A stretch of 64,000 nucleotides of DNA from positions 1-64,000 of the forward strand of contig NZ_RDQR01000011.1 of NCBI RefSeq assembly GCF_003703835.1, given 5' to 3'. The DNA is from Auritidibacter ignavus. GTDB lineage: Bacteria; Actinomycetota; Actinomycetes; Actinomycetales; Micrococcaceae. This document shows positions 34,592 to 44,100 of this stretch, in pieces (the first letter of the stretch is position 1; each line of letters begins with the position of its first letter). The position numbers were made by a program, and so were the translations under genes. A model generated the notes under the pieces. It did no database searches and had not been told where the DNA came from. It was given only the letters and a program-made list of their open reading frames with translations.

Positions 34592-37500
34592 GTGCCCATC
34601 CGCTTACGCCTGCGCTTCAGCGCGATATTTTTGACTGCCCTTGCCCTGGTTGCCGGGCTGGTTCTTCCCTCGGCCCTCCCGGCTGAGGCTGAGACCGGTC
34701 AGACTAAGGCCTATGAATTTACCGGAAACTGGATTGACCAGCCGGAGGCTTTGGAGTCCGGGGTTGGGGTTGTCGGGGCCCAGTGGCGACTCGATATCAA
34801 CGACTCGGCCGCTGCTCCGGGTAATGCCAATGTTGATGGCAACGTTCTTGAAGTGACCCTGGAGAACGCGGTGTTTACCGATACGCCGGAGACCTGCGAG
34901 TCAGCGGAGTTGTCGGAGGATCGCCGCTCCGTGACGTGTGATCTGGGTGAACGCGCTCAGGGTACCGCCGAGGTTGCTTTCACCGGTGTGCTGGCTGATG
35001 GCCCGGCCGGTTCCTTTGTGACTGCGACCGGTACGTTCCGGGGCCACGAGGTCAAGCTCCCCGAGATCCCGATTATCAAAAACTTCGGTATGACCGCAAA
35101 ATTCGATGGTGGTCACCCACAGTCGCTGATTGCCACCAATACCAGGTATCAGAACATCAACTTCCCCTTCTCGATCTCTCACGCTCAGCAGACCGCCAAC
35201 GGCCCGGACTCGGTGACCTACAGGCTAGACATTCGCTACGTCGACCAGAATGGGAGAATGGTCGCTACTGTCGATCCTCGCCAGACGAGCTGTTCGGCCA
35301 ATGACCGTATCCAGTCCGGTTACCCGTTCTCGGATGGTCAGCACGCCGAAAACCAGTCCACGCATTTTCCCGACTGCACCCTGAGAAAAACCGGGGACAC
35401 CACCTTCGAGCTCACCCTCAGCGACCTGAACTACGACAACGGGCCTCGTTTGGACTCCAACGGTCAGCCTCTCCCGGTCGGTTGGGATGTGATCGCCGCC
35501 GGTAATATTCACCTTCAGGTGCCATATAACCAGCAGGCACGGGGCGGTACGGTGCGGCTCAAAGCAGAGCCCCAGACCTACACCTCGGTTGAGGGAGAAA
35601 CCTACGAGGACACCTTAGATAATAAGACCAACGCCATTCCGGTCGTGCGCGGTGCGTTTACCGGAGGGTGGGTTCTCGGTGCCCAGCGCCCCAACGCTTA
35701 CCCAGGCTCTCCCTGGACAAATACGTACCGCGTACCAGCCGGCGCTACCGTGACCTCGGTCGCGGCCACCACGCCAACCACGAGCCAGAATTCAAAAGCG
35801 CACAATTGGGTCTGCACGACTTTCGACACTGAGTATGTAGAGTTTCAAGACGCACGTGTGTCATTGAAACGGGAGGCGCAACCTACCTATATTTATGATG
35901 ACTCGTACGAGGGAGATATTTGGTACTACACCGGTGACATGGTTGACGCCTGGACCGGGGAGCCGGTAGATCCCAATTTCTTCAACTGTGGTACCGAGGC
36001 CAAGAGGAGCGATCCTGCTCACGGCAACCCGCCAGGCTGGTCAACTGAGAAGCCCGATGACCTCTCCACGGTCAAGGCCGTGAAGGTTGAACTTCGCCCA
36101 GAACTCTTGGCCGAAACAACACACGAGAGATCAGTGGTCTACCTGGTTTCGGAGCTAAAGCTGAAACCGAGTGCGAAGCCCGGTCAAGACGTTTATACCT
36201 GGGCTTACTCTCTGGAACAAGGTCGTAACGAGTGGCGAGCCGATCGGATCCAGAACAATCTTGATTATTATGACCGCTCGATGAATCCTGATCTCGCAGA
36301 GCCACACAACACCTTGACGCCGGAGGGCTGGCGCTACCCGTACTCCGGGCCAGGACGTGATGCTCTTCTGGTCGTCGGGTCGTTCCCGTTGGTGGAGAAC
36401 CTCATTGAGAATACCGAATACAAACCAGGTGACGCTGCGAAGTACACGGTGCGTTATGGTTTGGAATCCAACTTGGCTGAACCGGACACTGACCAGGTCG
36501 TGGTGAAAAACACCTTGGCGAAGGGCATGGAATACGTCCCCGGGACCGCGCAAGCGAGGACTGGAGCTGCGGTGGGCGAGCCGGAGGTGAGTACGAATGA
36601 CGATGGCCAGCAGGTACTGACCTGGACCATCGATAACGTGCTACCCAACGACGAACTGGGTGAGATAGTCTTTGAGGCCACGGTGCCTGACGATGCCGAA
36701 CCGGGTGCGGTTTTCGTGAATAAAGCCACAGCCACGTCCCAGGAAGTCACGGTTGACGATAGCGTGCAGTTCGTGGTCCCGCGCTCTGGACACACCTCGA
36801 TTGTGAAGGACACCGAGCAGGCCACCTTGGACCTGCCGAAGGCTGATGACCCGGATCAGGACGTCACCGCCTGGTGGGATGTAAAGGTCACTTCCGAAGA
36901 CCCGAACACCTCCTCGTTTGTGGACGTCATCGACTCATTGCCGTATGACGGTGATGGTAGGGGGACCTCAACCGATGCCCAGTTGAAGTTGGCTTCGGTA
37001 GACGCTCCCCAGGGTGCGACTGTTTACTACACGACGGTTGATCCCGCTGAGCTGGACGAAGATCCGGGAGCTGAGGTCAACGGTGGTGCTGGTACTCCGT
37101 CGGATATTTGGTCCACTGAGTTTACTGAGGATGCCACGGCTGTGCGTGTGATTACCGGTGAGCTGGCACCTGGAAAGACGCTGTCCTTCCGGGTCAACCT
37201 TTCGGTGATCGGTGGTAAGAATGGCGATATTCTGGTGAATAAAGCAGTTGGACGTGCCGAGAGTACCCAGTTGCGGATGCGTACGTCCTCGCCTGTGACG
37301 TTCATTGGTGCTGAGGAGCCCTCGCCGTCGCCAAGTGAGCCGACTGAGCCGTCGCCAAGTGAGCCTTCTCCTACGGAGCCCACTCCTACGGAACCGTCTG
37401 AGCCGTCTCCGAGTGAGCCTTCGCCTACGGAGCCGACTCCGTCTGAGCCGACGCCTACTGAGCCGACTCCGTCTGAGCCGACGCCGTCTGAGCCGACGCC

Positions 37501-37717
37501 TACTGAGCCCAGCGACTCGACCTCGACGCCGGGCGGGTCAGAATCTACAGTTCCTGGTCAGCCTGGTTCGTCGCCAGACCAGCCGGGCGGTGGCTCTGAT
37601 GAGGATGGTGATTTGGCCAGCACTGGTAGTGCAGCGCTGAGTATTGTTATGGGTGCTGTGGCGTTGATTGGTCTGGGCCTTGTGCTTACGGTCGTTCGAC
37701 GGCAACGTCATAGCTAA
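34592..37717 (+). CDS. Large surface protein with DUF11-like repeats and LASTG anchor
   Basis: A 1,041-residue secreted protein. The N-terminal signal peptide ends about residue 33 (ALPAEA). The first roughly 550 residues are an adhesin-like region (YEFTGNWIDQPEALESG..., rich in Thr, Val, Asn, few Cys) that I do not recognise. It is followed by DUF11-like isopeptide-type domains (YKPGDAAKYTVRYGLES and VTAWWDVKVTSEDPN). A stalk of Ser-Pro-Glu/Thr-Pro repeats (about 37,317-37,510) then precedes LASTG (1008-1012), a hydrophobic helix and RRQRHS. This is a class E sortase wall anchor. The GTG at 34592 follows GAAGGAA. It probably acts in adhesion or as a pilus-like backbone; no pilin partners or sortase are in the window. 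Confidence 0.9.
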   Translation: MPIRLRLRFSAIFLTALALVAGLVLPSALPAEAETGQTKAYEFTGNWIDQPEALESGVGVVGAQWRLDINDSAAAPGNANVDGNVLEVTLENAVFTDTPETCESAELSEDRRSVTCDLGERAQGTAEVAFTGVLADGPAGSFVTATGTFRGHEVKLPEIPIIKNFGMTAKFDGGHPQSLIATNTRYQNINFPFSISHAQQTANGPDSVTYRLDIRYVDQNGRMVATVDPRQTSCSANDRIQSGYPFSDGQHAENQSTHFPDCTLRKTGDTTFELTLSDLNYDNGPRLDSNGQPLPVGWDVIAAGNIHLQVPYNQQARGGTVRLKAEPQTYTSVEGETYEDTLDNKTNAIPVVRGAFTGGWVLGAQRPNAYPGSPWTNTYRVPAGATVTSVAATTPTTSQNSKAHNWVCTTFDTEYVEFQDARVSLKREAQPTYIYDDSYEGDIWYYTGDMVDAWTGEPVDPNFFNCGTEAKRSDPAHGNPPGWSTEKPDDLSTVKAVKVELRPELLAETTHERSVVYLVSELKLKPSAKPGQDVYTWAYSLEQGRNEWRADRIQNNLDYYDRSMNPDLAEPHNTLTPEGWRYPYSGPGRDALLVVGSFPLVENLIENTEYKPGDAAKYTVRYGLESNLAEPDTDQVVVKNTLAKGMEYVPGTAQARTGAAVGEPEVSTNDDGQQVLTWTIDNVLPNDELGEIVFEATVPDDAEPGAVFVNKATATSQEVTVDDSVQFVVPRSGHTSIVKDTEQATLDLPKADDPDQDVTAWWDVKVTSEDPNTSSFVDVIDSLPYDGDGRGTSTDAQLKLASVDAPQGATVYYTTVDPAELDEDPGAEVNGGAGTPSDIWSTEFTEDATAVRVITGELAPGKTLSFRVNLSVIGGKNGDILVNKAVGRAESTQLRMRTSSPVTFIGAEEPSPSPSEPTEPSPSEPSPTEPTPTEPSEPSPSEPSPTEPTPSEPTPTEPTPSEPTPSEPTPTEPSDSTSTPGGSESTVPGQPGSSPDQPGGGSDEDGDLASTGSAALSIVMGAVALIGLGLVLTVVRRQRHS
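37317..37513 (+). repeat. Ser/Pro/Glu/Thr stalk repeats of the large surface protein
   Basis: In-frame tandem copies of the short units SEPTEP, SEPSPTEP and TPSEP, with silent changes between copies. This is a wall-spanning stalk between the folded part and the LASTG anchor. The unit is degenerate, so length variation is likely between strains. Confidence 0.7.
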
Positions 37718-38086
37718 CTAGCTGACTGACTGGTTAGTCGCACGGCGGCGAACTCCACCGCGGGTTCGTCGCCGTTCTGCGTTTCAGCACGCTATTCCAG
37801 CTACTTGCCTCTCGCATTCTCCGCAACGGTCAACGAGCTGACAACAGGAGGCGTCGGTAAGACCGGCTCTACGTGTTGTTTCAGCTGGTGGCGTCGCCTG
37901 GTGTCAAATACGTATATGGTGTCTAACACTAGTGTTCAGTGTTTTTTCAGCCTCTACTCAAAGTGCATTCAAATTAAATCCGGAGTTCACACAGAGTTCG
38001 ATCCTGCTATCCATAATCGAATCGGTGCGTTTCTATTGCGCGCTTTCTTATGCTCGTAGACCTGTTAACTCACACTTTGAATTGAG
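37718..38086. other. Intergenic region between two surface-protein genes
   Basis: A 369-bp gap. Its first part holds a terminator-like hairpin (37742-37775). The rest is AT-rich compared with the neighbours and should hold the promoter of the phosphatase gene at 38087. A small open frame (37805-38059) has no ribosome site or plausible protein composition and is not called. Confidence 0.6.
37742..37775 (+). terminator. Hairpin after the large surface protein gene
   Basis: ACGGCGGCGAAC and GTTCGTCGCCGT pair with one mismatch around a 10-base loop, 25 bp after the stop. It resembles the hairpin at 41007-41042 after the next surface gene. Confidence 0.6.
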
Positions 38087-40981
38087 ATGAGAGCTTTGAA
38101 GAAACTGTTTTCCTTCCGCGCGGTCGGTGGATTGTTGACGCTGGCTTTGGTTGGGGGCGGTATCGCCACAGCTGTTGTTCCAGCTGTTGGGGCCCCTGAA
38201 GATCAACTTATTACTAGTGGAACGACTGAATGGCGTTATCTTGATGACGGCACTGATCCTGCTGATGGTCTGCCTGGTCGCACCGATTGGACTCTGGCTG
38301 AGTTTGATGACAGTCAGTGGAAGACCGGCGCCGGGAGTTTTGGTGCGAAGAAAGGCGAGAAAGCAGAGCTGTCTGGTGGGTATACTCCGGATAACCTGCT
38401 GAACCAGTACAAAGAGGGTACCGGAGAGAACCATGAAGCGTTTTTCTTCCGTACCACCATCGATGTTGACGCTGCTGAGCTGGAAGGCGATAAGCAGCTG
38501 GCCGGTGAAGTGATCTACGATGACGCGGCAACTGTCTTCGTTAACGGAGAAAAAGTTGCTGGTTTCGACGATGCTGGCATTCAGTATGCGGCTGATGGCG
38601 AAGGACGCAACCTGGTTTATGGTGGCTCTAACGCTGGTGCTCCGAAGACCGGCCAGATCGAGGTCGATGCAGATATCCTCAAGCCCGGGGAGAACACTAT
38701 TGCGGTTCAATTGCACCAGGGGCGGGCCGCCAGCTCTGATATTTACTTGGATATGACCAAGCTGAGCCTCACTGGTGGGGGCCAGGACTCACCGAATCAG
38801 GCCAAGCATTCCTTGCTCCTGGGCGTCGGCTCCGACCCCAGTGAGCGCTACATCTCCTGGTTCACCGCCACTGGTGTTCATGAAGTCGTGCAGATCGCAG
38901 CTGGTGAGCACGCTGAGATGCCGAGTGAGGCCCAGACAGTTCAGGCAGTCACGCGCGGGACGAGTGCTGTTGAGGGTGAAGATTTTGTTCACGCTACCCT
39001 GACCGGTCTGACCCCGGGTGTTTATTCCTATCGTGTTGGTTCCGAGGAAGGTGGCTGGACTGATATTGAGCAGTTCCGCGTCTACGAGGACACCTTGGAG
39101 CACCAGTTCACCTTCATGGGCGACGCTCAGATCGGAGCGTCTGGCAATATTGAAAGGGATGGCATTGGTTGGCAGACCACCTTGGATGCTGCCAACGAAA
39201 TGTTCCCCGAGGCCCAATTCATGTACTCGGCCGGTGACCAGGTGCAGACCTACGCTGGGGATTCGGCCGAGTACCGGTCTTATCTGGCTCCGAAGCAGAT
39301 GCGTACTCAGGTTTCTGCGCAGACTCTGGGTAACCACGACTTCAACCGCAACCAGATTCAGAAGCTCTACGGTGAGCACTTCCACCAGCCCAACCTGTGG
39401 GAAGGCGACCCGACCGAGGGCACCTACTGGTTCAAGTACAACGGCGTATTGCATCTGAACATCAGCACCGAATATCCGCTGAATGATGGTAGCTACGATG
39501 CCTTGCGGGCTTATCTGCAGAATGTCATTGCTGAAGAGTCTCACGACACTCACTGGACCGTGCTGACCTTCCACCGCTCGATCTACTCCTCCGGAGCTAC
39601 CCACTCGCAGACGATCACCACCCGGCGCCTCCGTGAAGGCATCTCCCCGATCGTCAAGGACCTTGATATCGACCTGGTGCTGGCTGGTCATGACCACAGC
39701 TACACCCGTACTCACCTGATGGACGGTACCACCCCGATCGTCCCCGAGGACGCCGAGGCTAACGCTGAGACGTTCGCAGCGACCCCCGTCAATGACCCGA
39801 ACGTCGACCACGACGTTGTCTACCCTCAAGATGGTCAGGTGCTGTACATCACCGCGAACTCGTCCTCCGGTTCAAAGTACTACAGCCTTGTACCGTCTAG
39901 CTGGACCCCGTGGAAGCACACCAATAACCAGAACTACACTCCACAGTTCACCAACGTGGACGTCAAGGAGTGCTCGCTGACCATGACCACGCTCACTAAC
40001 ACGGGTGAGCAGGTCGATAAGGTCGAGCTGGTCAAGGACAAACTGGCTCCGGAGATAGTTCATCCCGGTGACACCTCGATTCAGGTCGGGGCTGACTTCG
40101 ATCCGCTGGCCGGCGTTGAGGTTTCCGACGGTTGCGATGCCGTTGCCGTTGAAGACGTCACCGTCACCGGTGAAGTCGATACCGCCGTACCCGGAGAATA
40201 CGAGCTGACCTACACCCTTGTGGATGCTTCCGGGAACGAACGGGCCGTGACTCGTACCGTGACCGTAATTGAAGGTCAAGCCCCAGGCGAAGACCCGACT
40301 GAGGTTCCGACTGAGGTTCCGACGGATGGTCCGACTGAGGTTCCCACGGAGGATCCAACTGAGGTTCCGACGGACGAGCCAAGTGAGGAGCCGACGGAAG
40401 GTACCCAGGAGCCTACTGAGGGTGCAACTGAGGAGCCGACGGAAGGTACCCAGGAGCCTACTGAGGGTGCAACTGAGGAGCCGACGGAAGGTACCCAGGA
40501 GCCTACTGAGGGTGCAACTGAGGAGCCGACGGAAGGTACCCAGGAGCCTACTGAGGGTGCAACTGAGGAGCCGACGGAAGGTACCCAGGAGCCTACTGAG
40601 GGTGCAACTGAGGAGCCGACGGAAGGTACCCAGGAGCCTACTGAGGGTGCAACTGAGGAGCCGACGGAAGGTACCCAGGAGCCTACTGAGGGCGCAACTG
40701 AGGAGCCGACGGAAGGTAGCACCCAGGAGCCCACTGAGGGTGCAACTGAGGAGCCGACCGACGACACTAGTCAGAAGGCCAGCGAGGATGCTTCTGCGAC
40801 AGAGTCGACAGAGCCTGAGTCCAGCGAAGCTGGTCAGGACGCCGAGCAACCCGGTCAGCAAGACCGTGATGGTGATCTGGCCAGCACCGGTACGATGGCC
40901 TTGGCTATCGGCGTGGCAGCTGCTGTGCTGATTGCTCTGGGTCTACTGCTGACCATCACCCGACGGAAGCGTCACAGCTAA
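38087..40981 (+). CDS. Purple-acid-phosphatase-like metallophosphoesterase with repeat stalk and LASTG anchor
   Basis: A 964-residue secreted enzyme. The signal peptide ends about residue 37 (PAVGA). A galactose-binding-like domain (about 40-220) precedes a PAP N-terminal domain (HSLLLGVGSDPSERYISWFT). Then comes the dinuclear metallophosphatase core: GDAQIG, GDQVQ, GNHDFN, FHRS and GHDHSYTR. A Cry22/DUF5011-type Ig-like domain follows (about 660-730), then about eight EEPTEGTQEPTEGAT units and LASTG (931-935) with a hydrophobic helix and RRKRHS. It should hydrolyse phosphate esters at the wall. ATG 38087 has a weak site; the signal peptide supports it. It is flanked by two other anchored phosphate-related proteins. 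Confidence 0.93.
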   Translation: MRALKKLFSFRAVGGLLTLALVGGGIATAVVPAVGAPEDQLITSGTTEWRYLDDGTDPADGLPGRTDWTLAEFDDSQWKTGAGSFGAKKGEKAELSGGYTPDNLLNQYKEGTGENHEAFFFRTTIDVDAAELEGDKQLAGEVIYDDAATVFVNGEKVAGFDDAGIQYAADGEGRNLVYGGSNAGAPKTGQIEVDADILKPGENTIAVQLHQGRAASSDIYLDMTKLSLTGGGQDSPNQAKHSLLLGVGSDPSERYISWFTATGVHEVVQIAAGEHAEMPSEAQTVQAVTRGTSAVEGEDFVHATLTGLTPGVYSYRVGSEEGGWTDIEQFRVYEDTLEHQFTFMGDAQIGASGNIERDGIGWQTTLDAANEMFPEAQFMYSAGDQVQTYAGDSAEYRSYLAPKQMRTQVSAQTLGNHDFNRNQIQKLYGEHFHQPNLWEGDPTEGTYWFKYNGVLHLNISTEYPLNDGSYDALRAYLQNVIAEESHDTHWTVLTFHRSIYSSGATHSQTITTRRLREGISPIVKDLDIDLVLAGHDHSYTRTHLMDGTTPIVPEDAEANAETFAATPVNDPNVDHDVVYPQDGQVLYITANSSSGSKYYSLVPSSWTPWKHTNNQNYTPQFTNVDVKECSLTMTTLTNTGEQVDKVELVKDKLAPEIVHPGDTSIQVGADFDPLAGVEVSDGCDAVAVEDVTVTGEVDTAVPGEYELTYTLVDASGNERAVTRTVTVIEGQAPGEDPTEVPTEVPTDGPTEVPTEDPTEVPTDEPSEEPTEGTQEPTEGATEEPTEGTQEPTEGATEEPTEGTQEPTEGATEEPTEGTQEPTEGATEEPTEGTQEPTEGATEEPTEGTQEPTEGATEEPTEGTQEPTEGATEEPTEGSTQEPTEGATEEPTDDTSQKASEDASATESTEPESSEAGQDAEQPGQQDRDGDLASTGTMALAIGVAAAVLIALGLLLTITRRKRHS
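40385..40747 (+). repeat. Eight tandem copies of a 45-bp repeat in the phosphatase stalk
   Basis: The unit encodes EEPTEGTQEPTEGAT. Seven copies are 45 bp; the eighth is 48 bp because of an extra codon (GSTQ). Copies are nearly identical in nucleotide sequence, including silent positions (gagccgacggaaggtaccc recurs), so the array is recent and prone to slippage. Confidence 0.95.
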
Positions 40982-41006
40982 GAGTTGACCGACATAACCA
41001 CAACAG

Positions 41007-41042
41007 TTCGGTGGCGAACTCACTGACGGGTTCGCCACCGAA
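41007..41042 (+). terminator. Hairpin after the PAP-like gene
   Basis: TTCGGTGGCGAAC and GTTCGCCACCGAA form perfect 13-bp arms around a 10-base loop, 26 bp after the stop, followed by TTGCGTTCC. It has the same form as 37742-37775. Confidence 0.75.
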
Positions 41043-41153
41043 TTGCGTTCCGGTGGAGGTTTCGACGGTGTTAATCTTGGGGTCACCGGCGGTTCTCGTG
41101 TATCTGCTCTACTACTGGTGGTCACTTCATCACTCATGAGAGGAAATCTGCCG

Positions 41154-44100
41154 ATGTTCTCTGCGCGCAAGCGTGTCCTGGCGACCATCTTGCTGGCGCC
41201 TCTGACCGGTGCCGGCTTGGTGCTAGCTCCCTTCACAGCCACCGCTGAAACTCTTGAACAACCATCCGCCGAGGTGGCCCAGTCCGAGGTCACGGTGGTG
41301 ATTAATGAAGTCGTGTCGAAGGGTGGAGACCCTGGCGACTGGGTGGAGTTCTACAACTACGGTACTGAGGATGTCGATCTGTCGGGCTACGTTCTGAAAG
41401 ACGATGACGACAGCCACTCCTATGTCTTCCCGGAGAACACGGTGATTCCGGCTGGGGGATACCTGGTCATCGACGAGAAAACCGCTGATAACCCAGGATT
41501 TGATTTCGGGCTCGGCGGAAAAGATCAGGTACGCCTGTTCGCACCCGATGGCACCACCCTGGTGGATTCGGTGTCCTGGGATACCCACGCCAATGGTAGC
41601 TATAGTCGCAACGCTGACGGTGACGTGGTCGAAACCGCCAACCCCACCAAGGGCGCTGCTAACGACTTCGGTTCCGAGGATACCGCTCCTGGAAACGACC
41701 GGTCTGTGGTGATCAACGAAGTCGTTTACGACGACATCGAAGGTTACGAAGACTCCATCGAGCTCTACAACACGTCCGAGACCGAGGTGGACCTGACCGG
41801 CTACAGTGTCCACGACGACAAAGATCGTCCCGGCGAAGGTGACTTGAAAGGTTCCTTGGCCCCCGGCGAGTTCCTGGTGCTCACCAAAGACAAGGACTTT
41901 TCCTTCGGTCTGGGGAAGGGCGACTCGGTTTCCCTCCGTGATGCGTCTGACGCCGAAATTGATCGCCTCGACTACGAGGCCACCAGCCCGATTGCTAACT
42001 TCTCTCGGTGCCCGGACGGCACTGGCGAGTTCCAGCACGGTACCAAGACCACGCTGGGTGCACCCAATAATTGCGAACCAGTTGCCGAGATTCCGACCCC
42101 AGGCGAGCTGGTGCTCAACGAGATTGATTCCTCCCCGGCTGACTGGCTGGAATTCTTGAATCCCGGTGATGAAGAGATCGACATTTCCGGTGTGGAAATT
42201 CGAGACAACTCCGATGACCACCGCTTCCGCTTCCCGCAGGACACCACGTTGGGCGCGGGTGAATACCTGATCGTCGACAGCAAGACCACCGGTGAGGTCT
42301 ACAACGATACTGCCGATATCTGGGAAGAGGGCACCTTTGAGGCAGCGATCGGTATTGGATCCGGAGACAGCATCCGCGTCTACGATGCCGAGACAGGTGA
42401 ACTGACGACCGAATACAGCTGGAGTAACCACCCGGCCATTGATGGCGATGAACAAGCTGCCACCTGGGCACGGTGCCCCAATGCGACCGGACCCTTCGGG
42501 CTGGGTTATGCCACCCCGGGTGAAGCCAACAAATGCGCTCAGCCGGCCGTGGTGATCAACGAAATTGAATCCAATGGTGACGCCACCGACTGGGTGGAGG
42601 TCAGCAACGTCTCCGAGTCCGAGGTCAACATCTCCGGCTGGACGCTGATGGATAACGACCCCATCGGTCACGCCAACGACACCACGCCACTGCCCGAGGG
42701 CACCACGCTGGCTCCCGGTGAGCTGTTCGTCTTCGACCAGGGTGAGCACTTCGACTTCGGCCTGGGCTCCGACGACACCGCAACCATCCGCGATGCCGCC
42801 GGCAACACCGTCGACGAGCACTCTTGGACCCAGCACGCCGAGGGCGTACTGGCCCGTTGCGATGGTGAACTGATCGACGTCCCGGTTTCCACCAAGGGTC
42901 AGCCCAACGCCTGCGGTAACCCCGTGGTGCTCAACGAAGTTGAATCCTCCGACGCCGATGGTGGCGAAGACTGGATCGAACTCTACAACCCCACGGCTGA
43001 GAAGCTGGATGTCTCCGGCCTGGGCGTGATGGACGACAAAGAGCGTGACTACACCATCGCCGAGGGCACCATTATCGAGCCCGAGAGCTACCTGGTGATC
43101 GACAACCTGGACTTCGGTCTCGGTGGCGATGACGAGGTGCGCATCTTTGACGGCGAGCGGTTGATTCAGTCGACCAGCTGGAGCTCTCACGCTGAGCAGA
43201 CCTGGGGTCGCTGCCCGGATGCTACCGGTGAATTCGCCAACACTCAGAAGCCCACCCCCGGCGCGGTCAACCAGTGCCACGGCATCCCGAATGTCATTGA
43301 ATGGCCCGGCGACCCGAATCCGCGTGTGATTGATGAGGAACCGATGTTCTTGACCGACTCCTCCGGTCTGGATTTTGCTGATGGTCACCTGTGGGCCGTA
43401 GATAACGGCACCGGCATCTTCTGGAAGCTGGTTGCCCACCAGGACGGCTCCGTGGAATACGCCGAAGGATGGGAAAACGGCAAGCGTGCCCGGTTTATCC
43501 AGGATGCTGACAACCCGGAGGCCGCTGGCCCAGATGCGGAAGGCATCACCGTTGACGGCGACGGCATGGTTTACATTGCCTCCGAGCGTGACAATAGCGA
43601 TAAAGGGACCAACTACAACACCATCCTGCAGGTTGATCCCAACGAGCCCGGCCCCGATGTGGTCGCCAGTGCTCAGTGGGATCTGACCGACCTGTTGCCC
43701 AGTGTCAATGCCAACCTGGGCATTGAAGCTGTCGAATGGATCTCCAACGACGCTGTGAAGGACAAGATCGTTGATCTCTCCCAGGCTGAAGACGGATCGG
43801 TGCTCTACGATCCGGCAAACCACCCGAACGCTATCGCCAACGGGCTGTTCTTCACCGCTTTGGAGAACGACGGCAAGCTGTATGCTTTCGTTCTGGAACC
43901 GGAAGGCAAGGCTACTTTGGTGACGGTCATTGATCCTCAGATCGGTGGCGCGATGGGACTGCACTACGACGTGGATACCGATACGCTGTGGGTTGCTGCT
44001 GATGACGGATACCAAGGCACTCACGCCAAGGTGACCTTCAATGGCACCGACACTCCGGAGGTGGTTCACGTCCAGCGTCCGGCTGGTATGGAGAACCTCA

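Noticed and set aside
37805-38059. 84-codon plus-strand frame between two surface genes
   Set aside because: No ribosome site and an unlikely composition; the region fits a terminator and promoter.
38048-38716. 222-codon minus-strand frame at the start of the PAP-like gene
   Set aside because: Antisense shadow of the secreted phosphatase N-terminus; no motif or ribosome site.
40385-40747. CRISPR-like array
   Set aside because: The repeats are contiguous with no spacers, in frame and encode a stalk, so this is a coding tandem repeat.
39872-40861. Minus-strand frame with regular repeats (LLGTFRRLLSCTLSR)
   Set aside because: It is a by-product of the 45-bp repeat array in the plus-strand phosphatase gene; no ribosome site.
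41223-44069. 948-codon open frame on the minus strand
   Set aside because: It is the antisense of the lamin-tail gene, which has signal peptide, domains, stalk and anchor in frame. The open antisense frame reflects codon bias.
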